64,000 nucleotides of DNA from JBHJHP01 sp042219825 (GCF_042219825.1 NZ_JBHJHQ010000001.1:62001-126000), one strand, 5' to 3'; positions 26,384-35,411 are shown, numbered from the stretch's first letter. Numbers and translations: made by a program. The notes: generated by a model not told the origin, from the letters alone.

Positions 26384-26734
26384 TTAAATTTTATTGCGTT
26401 TTTTGCTTGCTTTCGCTTTTGGATTAAAATCAAGGCAAAGCTGTATCCAGTATTCCAGATCTTTTTCGGTGTCGAGACTTTCGGGTTCAACATACACATA
26501 GCCGATCATGGGGCGTTTTGTAAAATCCATTTCCCTGCATCCCTTCTTCTTAAGTGCCTCTTGGTAAATTTCCGGGTCAATACGTGCCATCAGATTGTTC
26601 CTGATGATGCCCGTGCACATTTTGTCGTTAACCATAAAGCACAGTCCACCCATCATTTTCTTTTCTTCGAAGGATACGTTTTTATGTTTGAATGTTATTC
26701 GAATGCGATCTACTAAATATTCATCGTATGCCAT
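26384..26734 (-). CDS. TfoX/Sxy N-terminal domain protein
   Basis: 116 residues matching the TfoX N-terminal fold: VDRIRITFKHKNVSFEEKKMMGGLCFMVNDKMCTGIIR...LMARIDPE. In Gammaproteobacteria the TfoX/Sxy protein regulates competence; single-domain homologues in Bacteroidota have no known function and are common. The C-terminal tail is basic. It lies 57 bp upstream of the peroxiredoxin gene on the same strand; whether it is co-transcribed is unclear. Confidence 0.85.
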   Translation of the reverse strand: MAYDEYLVDRIRITFKHKNVSFEEKKMMGGLCFMVNDKMCTGIIRNNLMARIDPEIYQEALKKKGCREMDFTKRPMIGYVYVEPESLDTEKDLEYWIQLCLDFNPKAKASKKRNKI

Positions 26735-26864
26735 AATTCTGTTCTGTTTTGTGCGAAAACCGGAAAGTAAAGAGTAATTAAGGGAGGTTTATTTTTAAAC
26801 AACGGATATGTGCAAAATGTTTGTGGACATGTGATTGATGATACGAATAATGTATGTTTTTCAG

Positions 26865-27195
26865 CCACACCTTCAGCGTGGATATTCGCTGTGCTCATCA
26901 GCCTGGCATTGCATGCCAAGCTTGAATCAGCAAGGCTTTCAGCCTTTATTTTAACCAGTAAAGTTGATTAGTTTCCATGCCAACAGACCGGCAGCAAAAG
27001 TCCGGTGCAACGCAATGCGGAGTAAAAGAATTAAGATCGAAATCCAGTCTGAAGGACTGGGAGTATAAAACCCGGGACGCAGTGCCGGGTGATGGCCTGT
27101 GCAATGGATCAGCCTGTAGGGCTGAAAGAAATCCTCTGCCCCGATAATTCCGATAGTTATCGGAAGGGACAGCTCCTTTTAAAAAAGTAGGAGAT
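26865..27195 (+). repeat. Multi-hairpin interspersed repeat, copy F
   Basis: CCACAC-cttca-GCGTGG, GCCTGGCATTGCATGCCAAGC, AAGGC-tttca-GCCTT and CAGTC-tgaag-GACTG (stem changed by compensating substitutions versus CCGGTC/GACCGG). The position of CCGTC/GACGG holds CCGATAattcCGATAGttATCGG instead. Confidence 0.85.
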
Positions 27196-27219
27196 ATTAG
27201 TGTGTCGCACTAAACGATT

Positions 27220-27822
27220 TTATCCGACTCCGAACATGAATTTCAGACCAAGGAGCAGACCTCCGGGTTGAGCTAAATTCATAGCCTGTTTGCCTGTGTC
27301 ACTTAACTGATAATAGCTGTCATGCAGGGTATAAGCATTCGATTTTGTGTTGATGGAATAACCTAAGGATAATACGACTTTGGATGATTTTCCTACTCTT
27401 ATATTATAGGAGTAAACCAAATCGATACTTAAAACCGGAAGTAGATCCATTTCCAGTTCTACCATTTCATCATCCGGTTCGACCGGTAGTTCGCTTGAGA
27501 AATTGTCCATTCCTGTCGCATAGCTGACGCCAAGACTAAAGCATGATTTATAGCCGGCTTCTTTTGTATAAAAGTTCAGACTACCACGCAATTTATAGCC
27601 CCAGCTGCCAATTCCGGCAGAGGCACCGAATGAATTCTTACCGCCTACTGGAAGTTCCATAGCAATACCCGCAATACCCATTTCATTTAGTCCGCCTCCA
27701 AGTCCGATAAATATAGCAGGTGTATGTTGTACTGTAACCTGTGACTGAAGACCAATAAAGGAAAAGCAGAACAATAGAATGATGATAACTCTTAATGGCT
27801 TACGGTTCTGTGACTTTTTCAT
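27220..27822 (-). CDS. Outer-membrane beta-barrel-like protein of unknown function
   Basis: 200 residues with a signal MKKSQNRKPLRVIIILLFCF...QSQ. Alternating hydrophobic and glycine-rich strands (GLGGGLNEMGIAGIAMELPVGGKNSFGASAGIGSW, VDLVYSYNIRVGKS) end in an aromatic Phe near the C-terminus (LKFMFGVG), as in small outer-membrane barrels. No named family recognised. It is on the same strand as the LytTR regulator (27981) but starts 158 bp downstream of that gene's stop, so co-transcription is uncertain. Confidence 0.65.
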   Translation of the reverse strand: MKKSQNRKPLRVIIILLFCFSFIGLQSQVTVQHTPAIFIGLGGGLNEMGIAGIAMELPVGGKNSFGASAGIGSWGYKLRGSLNFYTKEAGYKSCFSLGVSYATGMDNFSSELPVEPDDEMVELEMDLLPVLSIDLVYSYNIRVGKSSKVVLSLGYSINTKSNAYTLHDSYYQLSDTGKQAMNLAQPGGLLLGLKFMFGVG

Positions 27823-27980
27823 TTGAAGTTATATTAGAGAGTTTAAACTGAGTACATTTTTTGAGGTATATAAAATTAAGACAATTTTGTTGAATGATGA
27901 TGTTTTTATTCAGGTTTTCTTGTTGGAAATAAGATGGTTAAATGTAAGCCGTGTTCAAACAAAGGTAGTTCTGACTGACA

Positions 27981-28748
27981 TTAATAATCCATCCATTTTT
28001 TTATTCCGGCTAGATAACTTCTCCCCGAAATAATCTTTGTTTTTGGGTGATCATTCATGATAATGGCATAGCGGCTGTTAAAGTGTACCTGTACTTCCTG
28101 TACAAAATTCTTATTGATGATAACAGAACGGTGAACTCTCAGAAAATTTTCGGGAAGATCCTGACCCAGCTGAGCCAGCGATTTCTCTATGATCTTTTCT
28201 TCGCCGTTTTTTAAATATAAGCTCACATATTTATCCGCGGCTTTGAAATATGCAATATCGCTTAACCTGTAAAACTGAATTTTGTTATTCTGACGCACGG
28301 TAATGGAAGTCAGTTCCTTTTTAGGTGAAACGGCGGATATCTGTTCCAGCAGTTTCATCAATTCGTTTCTGTCCGGTTGAGAAGTAAGTGAGTTTAGTTT
28401 TTTTACAGTTTGTTCTAAGCGCTCTTTTTTGACCGGTTTGAGTAAATAATCAATGCTGTTTGTCTCAAATGCTTTCAATGCATACTGATCGTAGGCGGTA
28501 CAAAATACAATCAGTGGAATCTTGTGTAAAGCTTTAATCAGATCAAAACCGGTTATTTCCGGCATTTGGATATCAAGAAAAATTAAATCCGGTTCAAGCG
28601 AATTGATTAAATCGATGGCTTCCACTGCATTTTGAGTTGTACCGGTTATCCTGAATGTAGAAGGAAAATCACTCACCAGTTCCTTTAACCGCTGAATTGC
28701 TGCGGGTTCATCATCTACAATAATACACGAGTATGTTTTTGTATTCAT
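27981..28748 (-). CDS. LytTR-type response regulator
   Basis: 255 residues. Receiver domain 1-120 with acidic pair DDE (12-14), phospho-acceptor Asp59 in LIFLDIQMP, Thr in FCTAYD and Lys105-type PVKK. LytTR DNA-binding domain about 150-250 (TVRQNNKIQFYRLSDIAYFKAADKYVSLYL...FLRVHRSVIINKNFV). It follows the sensor kinase by 10 bp, as is usual for AgrA/LytR-type pairs. The two genes must be co-transcribed. The regulated genes are unknown. Confidence 0.93.
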   Translation of the reverse strand: MNTKTYSCIIVDDEPAAIQRLKELVSDFPSTFRITGTTQNAVEAIDLINSLEPDLIFLDIQMPEITGFDLIKALHKIPLIVFCTAYDQYALKAFETNSIDYLLKPVKKERLEQTVKKLNSLTSQPDRNELMKLLEQISAVSPKKELTSITVRQNNKIQFYRLSDIAYFKAADKYVSLYLKNGEEKIIEKSLAQLGQDLPENFLRVHRSVIINKNFVQEVQVHFNSRYAIIMNDHPKTKIISGRSYLAGIKKWMDY

Positions 28749-28758
28749 TATGATCGGG

Positions 28759-30675
28759 TTATTTTAAAGGTATGGTTATTTGGATAAATTTTCGCGGTTC
28801 GTTTTCCCAATGCATTGAAGCCCGTGATGCGTAAGTCAGCTCAAGAATGTCGAATACACTCTGAAGTCCGTAGCCGCTTACCAGTCCTTCATCAAATGCA
28901 GGTCCGTTATCGAAAATTTCAATGAGTAGGTCATCCTTATCGCTGCGAACGGAAATACCAATATTTCCAGCTCCGTTTATTTTGGATATACCATGCTTTA
29001 CAGCGTTTTCCACCAGGGGCTGAATAATGTATTTGGGGATTAATAATTCTTTTAAATCCTGATCCACATCTATGGTAAAAGTCATCCGCTGACCAAAACG
29101 AATTTTTTCGATGTCCAGGTAGGTTTCAACCATCATCATTTCTTCTTTTACGCTACTCATCTGTTCCCCGTTCCGGTTTATTGTATAGCGGAACAAATCT
29201 GACAGGGATAAAGCCATTTGTTCTGTTTTATCAGGATTGCTATGCGCCAGTCCGGCAATGGTGTTCAGTGAATTGTATAAAAAATGCGGGTTGATCCGGG
29301 AATGCAAAGCCTGTAGCTCAGCCTGTGATTTTTGTTCTTTTAGCCGGCTGATCTCCACTTCTTTTTCTTTGAGCTTTAAGTCTGATATGTTATTTAAAAA
29401 GAGCCATATTCCACGGGCAACTGAAAACGTAATACCCCATGTTAACACCTTGGCAAGAAGACCTGCCAGATGAATATGAGTTCCTGTGAGAAGTATAAGA
29501 GATAATATTGTTGTTACAATTAAAAATGGGAGCGTTAAAGCTTGAAATAAAACTTTTCTTTTTCTAAAAGCTTTAAGAGGTAGTAAATAGTTTTCAATAA
29601 TGTAAAGGGTGCATGTAAAAAACGAAATTGAGATAATAAGGACAATGAAATTGTTAACTAAATAACCACTCAGCCTGGTGACGTGCCTGAAATCATTGTA
29701 GTTTTCTTTTCCAAACGTAAATATCAATGGAATTTCGTTTAAAACCATAGTTAGATAGAGAATTGCAAAAATGGTTAATCCAGGAAGTATGTAGCTCATA
29801 ATTGTGCTCTTATAAGAGCGGATAAATACAGACTTTAAGAAAACCAGAAAAAGAATTAAGCCAATTATAAACGTTATTATCTTATATGAAAAACCACTTA
29901 GAAATTCATTAATGAAATAAATATAATACTCCATCCAGGAATGGTATTCCAGAAAGTAATTTTTATATTGTTTGTTTACGTCCTGTAAATACAGCTTGAA
30001 TAGAAGAAATTTGTCAACCTCTTTAAATTCAGTCCCTTCAGGATTAAATTCATAGGCGTTAAATACAGCATGATCAATGTAGGTTTTAATAGTATTGCGG
30101 TTTCCGTTAAATGCGCAGAAGGATCTTAAAATGGCGTATCGGATATAGCGGGTGCGTAGTGAATCTGTTGCAGCATCTTTGAAATCAAACAATATATTTT
30201 GTAGGTAAATTTCTGTTTGAAATTGCCCCTTAAACCCATCGTATTTTATGATATTTCCTGATTCGTCTTCAAATTTTTTTAATTCTCCGTTCGAAGAAAA
30301 GCTGAAGTTGTGAGTAGATCTGTTTAATGTATCTCTTTTGGGAAAGTGCAACCATAAATCAGGGAGTCTTTCACCTTGTCTGTACGGTTCTATCAGGATT
30401 TTTTTATTTTGGATAACAGGTCCTAATTCGAGAACAAGGTTTTTGACGATTAAACTGTCCTTTAAAGTTGCGTCTGACAAAGCGATTCGGATGTCCTTAT
30501 AGGGAAATTTGGCAAATACTCTTATTTTAGGATCAAACAGCCGTTCACTCATAAAATCCCAGTACTTCTTTTCTGTGGCTTTATCCAGATTTGAAAACAG
30601 GTCTTTCGCATGAACCATTTGTCCCAGGAACAGTATTCCTGTGAGTAATAACAAGGTGAGGTGTCTTTTTTTCAT
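28759..30675 (-). CDS. LytS-type sensor histidine kinase (His_kinase family)
   Basis: 638 residues from the ATG at 30675, chosen because it begins the signal sequence MKKRHLTLLLLTGILFLGQMVHA. A longer frame reaches 30840, but its first 55 codons read through the antisense of repeat copy G. A periplasmic region (about 25-260) precedes several membrane helices (about 260-415), a short coiled coil rich in KEKEVEISRLKEQKSQ, the His_kinase box INPHFLYNSLNT (His464) and an HATPase end (VENAVKHGI). It is paired with the downstream LytTR regulator. The ligand is not evident. Confidence 0.9.
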   Translation of the reverse strand: MKKRHLTLLLLTGILFLGQMVHAKDLFSNLDKATEKKYWDFMSERLFDPKIRVFAKFPYKDIRIALSDATLKDSLIVKNLVLELGPVIQNKKILIEPYRQGERLPDLWLHFPKRDTLNRSTHNFSFSSNGELKKFEDESGNIIKYDGFKGQFQTEIYLQNILFDFKDAATDSLRTRYIRYAILRSFCAFNGNRNTIKTYIDHAVFNAYEFNPEGTEFKEVDKFLLFKLYLQDVNKQYKNYFLEYHSWMEYYIYFINEFLSGFSYKIITFIIGLILFLVFLKSVFIRSYKSTIMSYILPGLTIFAILYLTMVLNEIPLIFTFGKENYNDFRHVTRLSGYLVNNFIVLIISISFFTCTLYIIENYLLPLKAFRKRKVLFQALTLPFLIVTTILSLILLTGTHIHLAGLLAKVLTWGITFSVARGIWLFLNNISDLKLKEKEVEISRLKEQKSQAELQALHSRINPHFLYNSLNTIAGLAHSNPDKTEQMALSLSDLFRYTINRNGEQMSSVKEEMMMVETYLDIEKIRFGQRMTFTIDVDQDLKELLIPKYIIQPLVENAVKHGISKINGAGNIGISVRSDKDDLLIEIFDNGPAFDEGLVSGYGLQSVFDILELTYASRASMHWENEPRKFIQITIPLK

Positions 30676-30785
30676 TGCATTAAAATTATAATTTATTGTG
30701 TAAAAAAACATCGCATCTGTCATTAATACTACATTTTTCCGATAAGCTGCGAAATAAGCCGATAAACTACAAAAGGCATCATCAG

Positions 30786-30870
30786 CCACACCGTCAGTGT
30801 GGGTACTCGCTTCGCTCATCAGCCTGGCATTGCATGCCAAGCTGGAATCTACAAGGCTTTCAGCCCTTGC
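30786..30870 (+). repeat. Multi-hairpin interspersed repeat, copy G (truncated)
   Basis: Only the first modules remain: CCACAC-cgtca-GTGTGG, GCCTGGCATTGCATGCCAAGC and AAGGC-tttca-GCCCTT. The antisense frame yields the recurrent false peptide MACNARLMSEA. Confidence 0.85.
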
Positions 30871-30953
30871 TTGTTGGTAAAACGATGTTACAAAATACGA
30901 AGCAAATAAATTGTAGCGTCCATATTACTGTTAATGTTGATCTTTCACCAACT

Positions 30954-31334
30954 TCAGTCATAATAAACAGTAACGGAATCCTTGTGAAAGGAAATTGTCC
31001 CGTTGCAGTTTATAACCTTTAGCACAACATGGTAAGTTCCCGGGTGAAAATAGGAGTGAACCGGGTTTTCGTCGTCTCCTTCCTTACCATCACCAAAGCT
31101 CCAATAATACACAGTTTCGGGCGATGTATCCTCAGACATATTTTGAAACTGTACACATTGCAGTGTCCCATCATCACATTTGAAACGTGAATATTCAAAT
31201 ACTGCTTTTGGCGACAGGCCATCCATACAGATATCTTCGGTCGTTTTTTTGTCGCACGAACTAAAAGGCATAACGGCTATCATCAACACGAATAGTAAAG
31301 TAAGTTTTATAAAGTTTAATTGTAAATATTTCAT
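30954..31334 (-). CDS. Small PKD-domain lipoprotein
   Basis: 126 residues with lipobox PFSSC (Cys27). A single PKD fold follows: PKAVFEYSRFK...YYWSFGDGKEGDDENPVHSYFHPGTYHVVLKVIN, with the family motif WSFGDG. PKD domains mediate protein or carbohydrate contacts. It has a FNR-type palindrome and a consensus -7 element upstream (box at 31387-31400), so it is a likely target of the nearby Crp/Fnr regulator. Function otherwise unknown. Confidence 0.82.
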   Translation of the reverse strand: MKYLQLNFIKLTLLFVLMIAVMPFSSCDKKTTEDICMDGLSPKAVFEYSRFKCDDGTLQCVQFQNMSEDTSPETVYYWSFGDGKEGDDENPVHSYFHPGTYHVVLKVINCNGTISFHKDSVTVYYD

Positions 31335-31356
31335 AATCTTTAATTTATAATTTGTA

Positions 31357-31400
31357 CAAACTTACTTTAACCCATTTCTTTTAAAATTGATCTGGATCAA
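31357..31400 (-). promoter_or_regulatory. Crp/Fnr-type box plus promoter of the PKD lipoprotein
   Basis: TTGAT-CCAG-ATCAA (minus strand; plus 31387-31400), exactly 22 nt, then the -7 element TAAGTTTG (31364-31357), which matches TAnnTTTG fully. The box centre falls near -40.5, the class II activator position. Confidence 0.75.
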
Positions 31401-31442
31401 GAATCAACAATCTTATTAATAATGACAAATTCATAATAACCA

Positions 31443-31823
31443 TCAGGCGGTTAATTCAATAAGGTTTCCTTCAGGATCGGAGATGACACTCTCATAATAT
31501 CCGTCACCAGTGAACCTGGGTTCACTTATAATAGTAACACCAACGCTTTTTAATTTTCGTGTGAAGTCATCGACTTTTTCTTTCGACCCTATTTTGATAG
31601 CCAGGTGAATCAGTCCGCCGGTTGATTGCCGGTTATTGTAAGCCATATCCTCAATATGCATCAGTTCTATTCTGGTACCATCTCCGAACGATAAGAAACA
31701 TGTTGTGAGTTTTTTTATAGGATTTGAATAAATTTCTGACGTGGTACAACCGAAATGCTGTACATAGAACCGGATCATCTCATTCAGATTCCGGGTCATA
31801 ATTGCAATGTGGTCTATTTTCAT
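31443..31823 (-). CDS. Glyoxalase I-like VOC-family protein
   Basis: 126 residues. The four metal-ligand positions of glyoxalase I are present: His5, Glu53 (RIELMH), His73 (LIHLAIKIG) and Glu123 (NLIELTA). These act as lactoylglutathione lyases or related metal-dependent VOC enzymes; the true substrate cannot be read from the sequence. It is the last gene of an apparent minus-strand operon headed by a cupin with a Crp/Fnr box (35392-35405). Confidence 0.85.
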   Translation of the reverse strand: MKIDHIAIMTRNLNEMIRFYVQHFGCTTSEIYSNPIKKLTTCFLSFGDGTRIELMHIEDMAYNNRQSTGGLIHLAIKIGSKEKVDDFTRKLKSVGVTIISEPRFTGDGYYESVISDPEGNLIELTA

Positions 31824-31869
31824 ACTTATAATATAATGTGTGTTTATTAAATTAAGCCTTTCATTTTGA

Positions 31870-33213
31870 TTAGTTTACAATCAGTTTTTGCATTTTAGTG
31901 CCTTGAGATGTTTTAACATCTAATATGTACAAGCCGGAATTTTCAGGAGATTGAATAGTAATGGTATTGCCACCATTAAACGATCCGGCAGATTTTCCAT
32001 TCAGGTCATATATTTCAACTGCAGTCGATTGCCATGGGCCGGAAATTTCAATTGTTATTATGCTGTTCCTGATTACCGGGTTTGGACTGATACTTATTGA
32101 CGGTAGTTTTGTTTCGGGAAGCTGAACTGTGGTTTCTTCCGGTTCCTTCCAGTATATCCTTTCATCGAGCCACTGAACCATAAAAATTGTACCTGCACTG
32201 TTTTCTGTAAACATTTGTTTCTCCCTGTACCCTGTTACGCTTATCCCCAGACCATAATCATTCCGTTGCCATGAACCGGTATTCCCATTGTTAAAATAGG
32301 TTCCTCCGGTTGACTGAGTACCTCTGAAAGAACTGTAACGGTGTCCGTTTGACATGGATACAATATCGCCCAGTTTGCGATCCAGCCAGAATGATACAGA
32401 ATTGAATACCGGAAAAATATCCCAGTTATTATCCTTATTCACATCCTCAATATTTTTTTTCAGGTTCAGATCCACACCGGAATTAAACGCTGAGCCTGCA
32501 ATACTCATGAACAATGTATCGTTCAAAACAGACAATCCTGTCGTAAAATAGACATTTATATGATCATAAATCGTATTCCGTCCGTCAACTTTCACACTTA
32601 TATGTTCCCAGTCCAATCCTTTATTGTCCGAAATATAGAGACCGCCTTTTCCTGTAGGTAATTCTTCATTTACAGTCAAATAAATTCGGCCGTTTTTGTC
32701 ACTGGCAATCTGGTCGCAACACAACATATTTCCAAGTCCGCTATTCCTTTTAACCCAGGTTAAACCACCATCTTCCGAAACAAAAATACCATCTCCCACA
32801 TAGCCTTCTTCCTTATCCACTGCACCTGTTATTCCATACAGAATTCCATTTTTGTCCTCGCAAAATTCATTAACCGGATATTGTGTCGAAAGTTTTATTG
32901 AATCCCATGATAACCCATAATCTGATGAGTGGTATATGATTCCGATTCCACCAGCCAGAACTTTTTGTTGTTTAGTAGATAAAATTGATACAACAGCAGT
33001 TGCTGAAAGAGAGGTGTCAAAATGTTGACCCCAATCAGTGCTTTTTATAATCCCATTGGTAAGACCAACAAACAAAACAGAATCGTTGGCCGCAGTGATA
33101 CTTGTTTTATGACCTCCAGGAAATTCGTTGGTTAAATGCCAGAATTGTTGTCCTGTTGCCGTATTAAACGTCAAAAGCAGGAAGGTAATCACAATATAAT
33201 AAAGCTGTTTCAT
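31870..33213 (-). CDS. Secreted BNR/sialidase-like propeller with T9SS sorting tail
   Basis: 447 residues with a signal peptide ending NTATGQQ. The body repeats BNR-like units (GIIKSTDWGQHF, GIIYHSSDYGLSW, GIFVSEDGGLTW, GLYISDNKGLDW), consistent with a propeller. The C-terminus from ISISPNPVIRNS carries a type IX secretion sorting domain (LNGKSAG...SGLYILDVKTSQGTKMQKLIVN). The sialidase Arg/Asp catalytic residues are not evident, so it may be a binding protein. It lies 11 bp downstream of the serine hydrolase gene and 46 bp upstream of the VOC gene, in one apparent operon. Confidence 0.8.
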   Translation of the reverse strand: MKQLYYIVITFLLLTFNTATGQQFWHLTNEFPGGHKTSITAANDSVLFVGLTNGIIKSTDWGQHFDTSLSATAVVSILSTKQQKVLAGGIGIIYHSSDYGLSWDSIKLSTQYPVNEFCEDKNGILYGITGAVDKEEGYVGDGIFVSEDGGLTWVKRNSGLGNMLCCDQIASDKNGRIYLTVNEELPTGKGGLYISDNKGLDWEHISVKVDGRNTIYDHINVYFTTGLSVLNDTLFMSIAGSAFNSGVDLNLKKNIEDVNKDNNWDIFPVFNSVSFWLDRKLGDIVSMSNGHRYSSFRGTQSTGGTYFNNGNTGSWQRNDYGLGISVTGYREKQMFTENSAGTIFMVQWLDERIYWKEPEETTVQLPETKLPSISISPNPVIRNSIITIEISGPWQSTAVEIYDLNGKSAGSFNGGNTITIQSPENSGLYILDVKTSQGTKMQKLIVN

Positions 33214-33224
33214 ATGGTTTTTTA

Positions 33225-34307
33225 TTAAGATTTTAAAAACTCAGTGTATATATCAATGATATGCATTGCCAGAAATGGTCTGAGGTTCAGTTGATTTGTC
33301 AATACGATAACGGTAAGGTCTTTATCCGGAATGTGGACAACATCGGCAAGGGCAGGACCTCCGCTGTGGCCTGTAGCTTTTTCATTGTTATGCTGATCTA
33401 CAATCCAGCCAACGCCGAACGGGGACGTATCGCCGTTGCGTAGTTTGGCAGAGGTCCACATCAGATCTCTGTTTTCCGGTTTTAAAATTGTATTGTTATC
33501 CAGGGCCAGAGTCCACTTTGTTAAATCGTTTATGGATGCAAACAAGCCACCCGAAGTATAGGTCCATGATGGAAAGTTCATGGAAAAAATTTGTTGTTTA
33601 TGTTGTGTTTCATTCCACGTATAAACAGTTGCATTGTTGGGGATCACATCATATGTTCTGTAAATGTAATCCTGAATCATGTTGTTATAGACGGCATGTT
33701 TCATACCCGCTTTTTCGAATAATGTCCTTTTTAAAAACGATTGAAAATCTTCGCCTGAAACGGTTTCTATAAGTTTCATTACAACGGCATAGTCCCCACC
33801 GGCATATACAGTTTTTGTTCCTGGTTCAAATTCAAGCGGACGGTTTATCGCTGTATCCAAGGCTTCATCTAAAGACTTAAAGTCATGTTTCAGAGACAGC
33901 AGATCAAAAATGCCTGACTGGTGGGACAACAGGTCAATAACTTTCATGTTGTTCCAAGATTCTGGAAGTTCTTTTAAATAAAAGGATACCTTTTCATTGA
34001 GATCCAGTTTATTATCTTCAACCAGTTTCATCACCGCCGTTGCCGTAATTAATTTTGTTACAGATCCCAGTTGAAAAGCAGTTGTATTTGTATTGGGAAT
34101 ACTGTATTCAGGAATAGCATATCCATATGACTTTTTAAAAATAATATTGCCATTGTTGATAACTGCAACGGAAATAGCCGGTATATGGAATTTTCCCATC
34201 TGTTCCTGAATAAAAGAATCAATGGCATTTGTAATATTTTCTGCATCATATTTTTCAAATGAAGATACAGCAAATGCCAGAATGATTATTAAAATAAGTT
34301 GTTTCAT
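33225..34307 (-). CDS. Beta-lactamase-fold serine hydrolase
   Basis: About 360 residues from the ATG at 34307 (a TTG at 34313 is an alternative). Signal MKQLILIIILAFAVSS. Motif SVTK (Ser82-Lys85) is the nucleophile pair. The Tyr motif region reads YAGGDYAVV; the usual YxN becomes YAG, so the Asn is lost. HSGGPALAD supplies the HxG-type motif. The family includes beta-lactamases, D-aminopeptidases and esterases; the substrate cannot be told. It is part of the operon led by the cupin gene. Confidence 0.82.
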   Translation of the reverse strand: MKQLILIIILAFAVSSFEKYDAENITNAIDSFIQEQMGKFHIPAISVAVINNGNIIFKKSYGYAIPEYSIPNTNTTAFQLGSVTKLITATAVMKLVEDNKLDLNEKVSFYLKELPESWNNMKVIDLLSHQSGIFDLLSLKHDFKSLDEALDTAINRPLEFEPGTKTVYAGGDYAVVMKLIETVSGEDFQSFLKRTLFEKAGMKHAVYNNMIQDYIYRTYDVIPNNATVYTWNETQHKQQIFSMNFPSWTYTSGGLFASINDLTKWTLALDNNTILKPENRDLMWTSAKLRNGDTSPFGVGWIVDQHNNEKATGHSGGPALADVVHIPDKDLTVIVLTNQLNLRPFLAMHIIDIYTEFLKS

Positions 34308-34367
34308 AACCAAAATATTATCGCGTATTTGTTGGAATTTATAAAGGGAACGCAGAATACAGTAGTT

Positions 34368-34820
34368 TTACTCAGTTGACTTCAGCTGATCTTCCCTGTA
34401 ATTATTTACAATCCATGCTTCTGCCTGAGAAATTGTTTCACAAAGGATTGTTGAGACTTTATTCGTACTTCGTTTTTTAAGTTCAAGTGAACTGAGTTTT
34501 GAAAAAAGATCAGGTGAAATTATACTTATGTTATACCGTAATCCGAATTTGTAATTCTTTGGAAAGAAATAGTTTGTAATCCATTCTACAAGTCCGGCCC
34601 AGGCTCCTTCAATCTCTTTGGTGTCGTGTACATGAAATCTGCATTTGGTTCTTAAACCTTCCTTTTCCTGCCATTCCAGCATTCTGAGAGAAGCAGTCTT
34701 TACCTCATCCTCTGTACATGGCCCGATCCACTTCATCATAAGATAATTCTTTTGAGGTTCGTAACTTATTTTGGCATAAATTACACCGGAAGTATTACGT
34801 ATAAAATCTACAACAATCAT
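34368..34820 (-). CDS. Hypothetical protein, possible STAS-like fold
   Basis: 150 residues, cytoplasmic. The pattern YAKISYEPQKNYLMMKWIGPCTEDEVKTASLRMLEW followed by CRFHVHDTKEIEGAW resembles the SpoIIAA/STAS-like protein that appears near many Bacteroidota regulators. I do not recognise it more closely. It follows the cupin gene by 26 bp and precedes the serine hydrolase by 60 bp, so it belongs to that operon. Confidence 0.7.
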   Translation of the reverse strand: MIVVDFIRNTSGVIYAKISYEPQKNYLMMKWIGPCTEDEVKTASLRMLEWQEKEGLRTKCRFHVHDTKEIEGAWAGLVEWITNYFFPKNYKFGLRYNISIISPDLFSKLSSLELKKRSTNKVSTILCETISQAEAWIVNNYREDQLKSTE

Positions 34821-34846
34821 TTTGTGACATTAATACTTTTATCAGT

Positions 34847-35338
34847 TTACTTCGCATCCATTATTTCAGGAAGAATGAACTTAACCCTATGTGCTGCCGC
34901 ATGCTCGAATGCACCTGTGATATCCAGCTTAGAGGTATCAGGTACCTTCGTAAGATCCGGTATTTCAGAATCTTCAGTAAGAGTTTTTCCAATAACCCTG
35001 AAATAGTTCAGTAGATTCCCCGGACTAAGGATCACAACCATCTTGCCTGGAGCACTACCAACATTTTTAAATGTATGCACTGCATTTGATGGTATATGCA
35101 CTACACTACCTGCTTTGGCTTTGAACGGATTCTGAAGGTCATTCAGAACAAATTCAAAATCACCTTTTACGATGTAGAAAATCTCTTCATCTGGGTGTGT
35201 ATGCGGAGGAGGTCCTCCCAATGGTGGAACATTTTCCTCAAATATGGCATATTCACCCTTTGTTCCATCGTTACTTACGAGTACATTCATTACATCTGTT
35301 AAAACTAACAGCACTTCATTTTTACTTTGTTTACTCAT
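34847..35338 (-). CDS. Cupin-domain protein
   Basis: 163 residues with one cupin domain: the motif PPPHTHPDEEIFYIVKGDFEF supplies His, His and Glu ligands, and the later GSVVHIPSNAVHTFKN gives another His. No signal peptide, so it is cytoplasmic. Possible roles are isomerase or dioxygenase. The gene has a perfect Crp/Fnr-type box 60 bp upstream with a matching -7 element, and it appears to head a five-gene operon reaching the VOC gene. Confidence 0.82.
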   Translation of the reverse strand: MSKQSKNEVLLVLTDVMNVLVSNDGTKGEYAIFEENVPPLGGPPPHTHPDEEIFYIVKGDFEFVLNDLQNPFKAKAGSVVHIPSNAVHTFKNVGSAPGKMVVILSPGNLLNYFRVIGKTLTEDSEIPDLTKVPDTSKLDITGAFEHAAAHRVKFILPEIMDAK

Positions 35339-35361
35339 AACATTTTGTTTTTAAGTTTCTA

Positions 35362-35405
35362 CAAAGGAATGAAGGCTTTTATTTTTTACTCTTGATCCAA
35401 ATCAA
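35362..35405 (-). promoter_or_regulatory. Crp/Fnr-type box plus promoter of the cupin operon
   Basis: TTGAT-TTGG-ATCAA on the minus strand (35392-35405; with flanking C and G it is a 16-bp palindrome), exactly 22 nt, then TTCCTTTG (35369-35362) as -7-like element. Confidence 0.75.
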
Positions 35406-35411
35406 GAAAAC

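Noticed and set aside
30676..30840. Longer N-terminus for the sensor kinase
   Set aside because: The extra 55 codons are the antisense of repeat copy G plus spacer; a clear signal peptide begins at the ATG at 30675.
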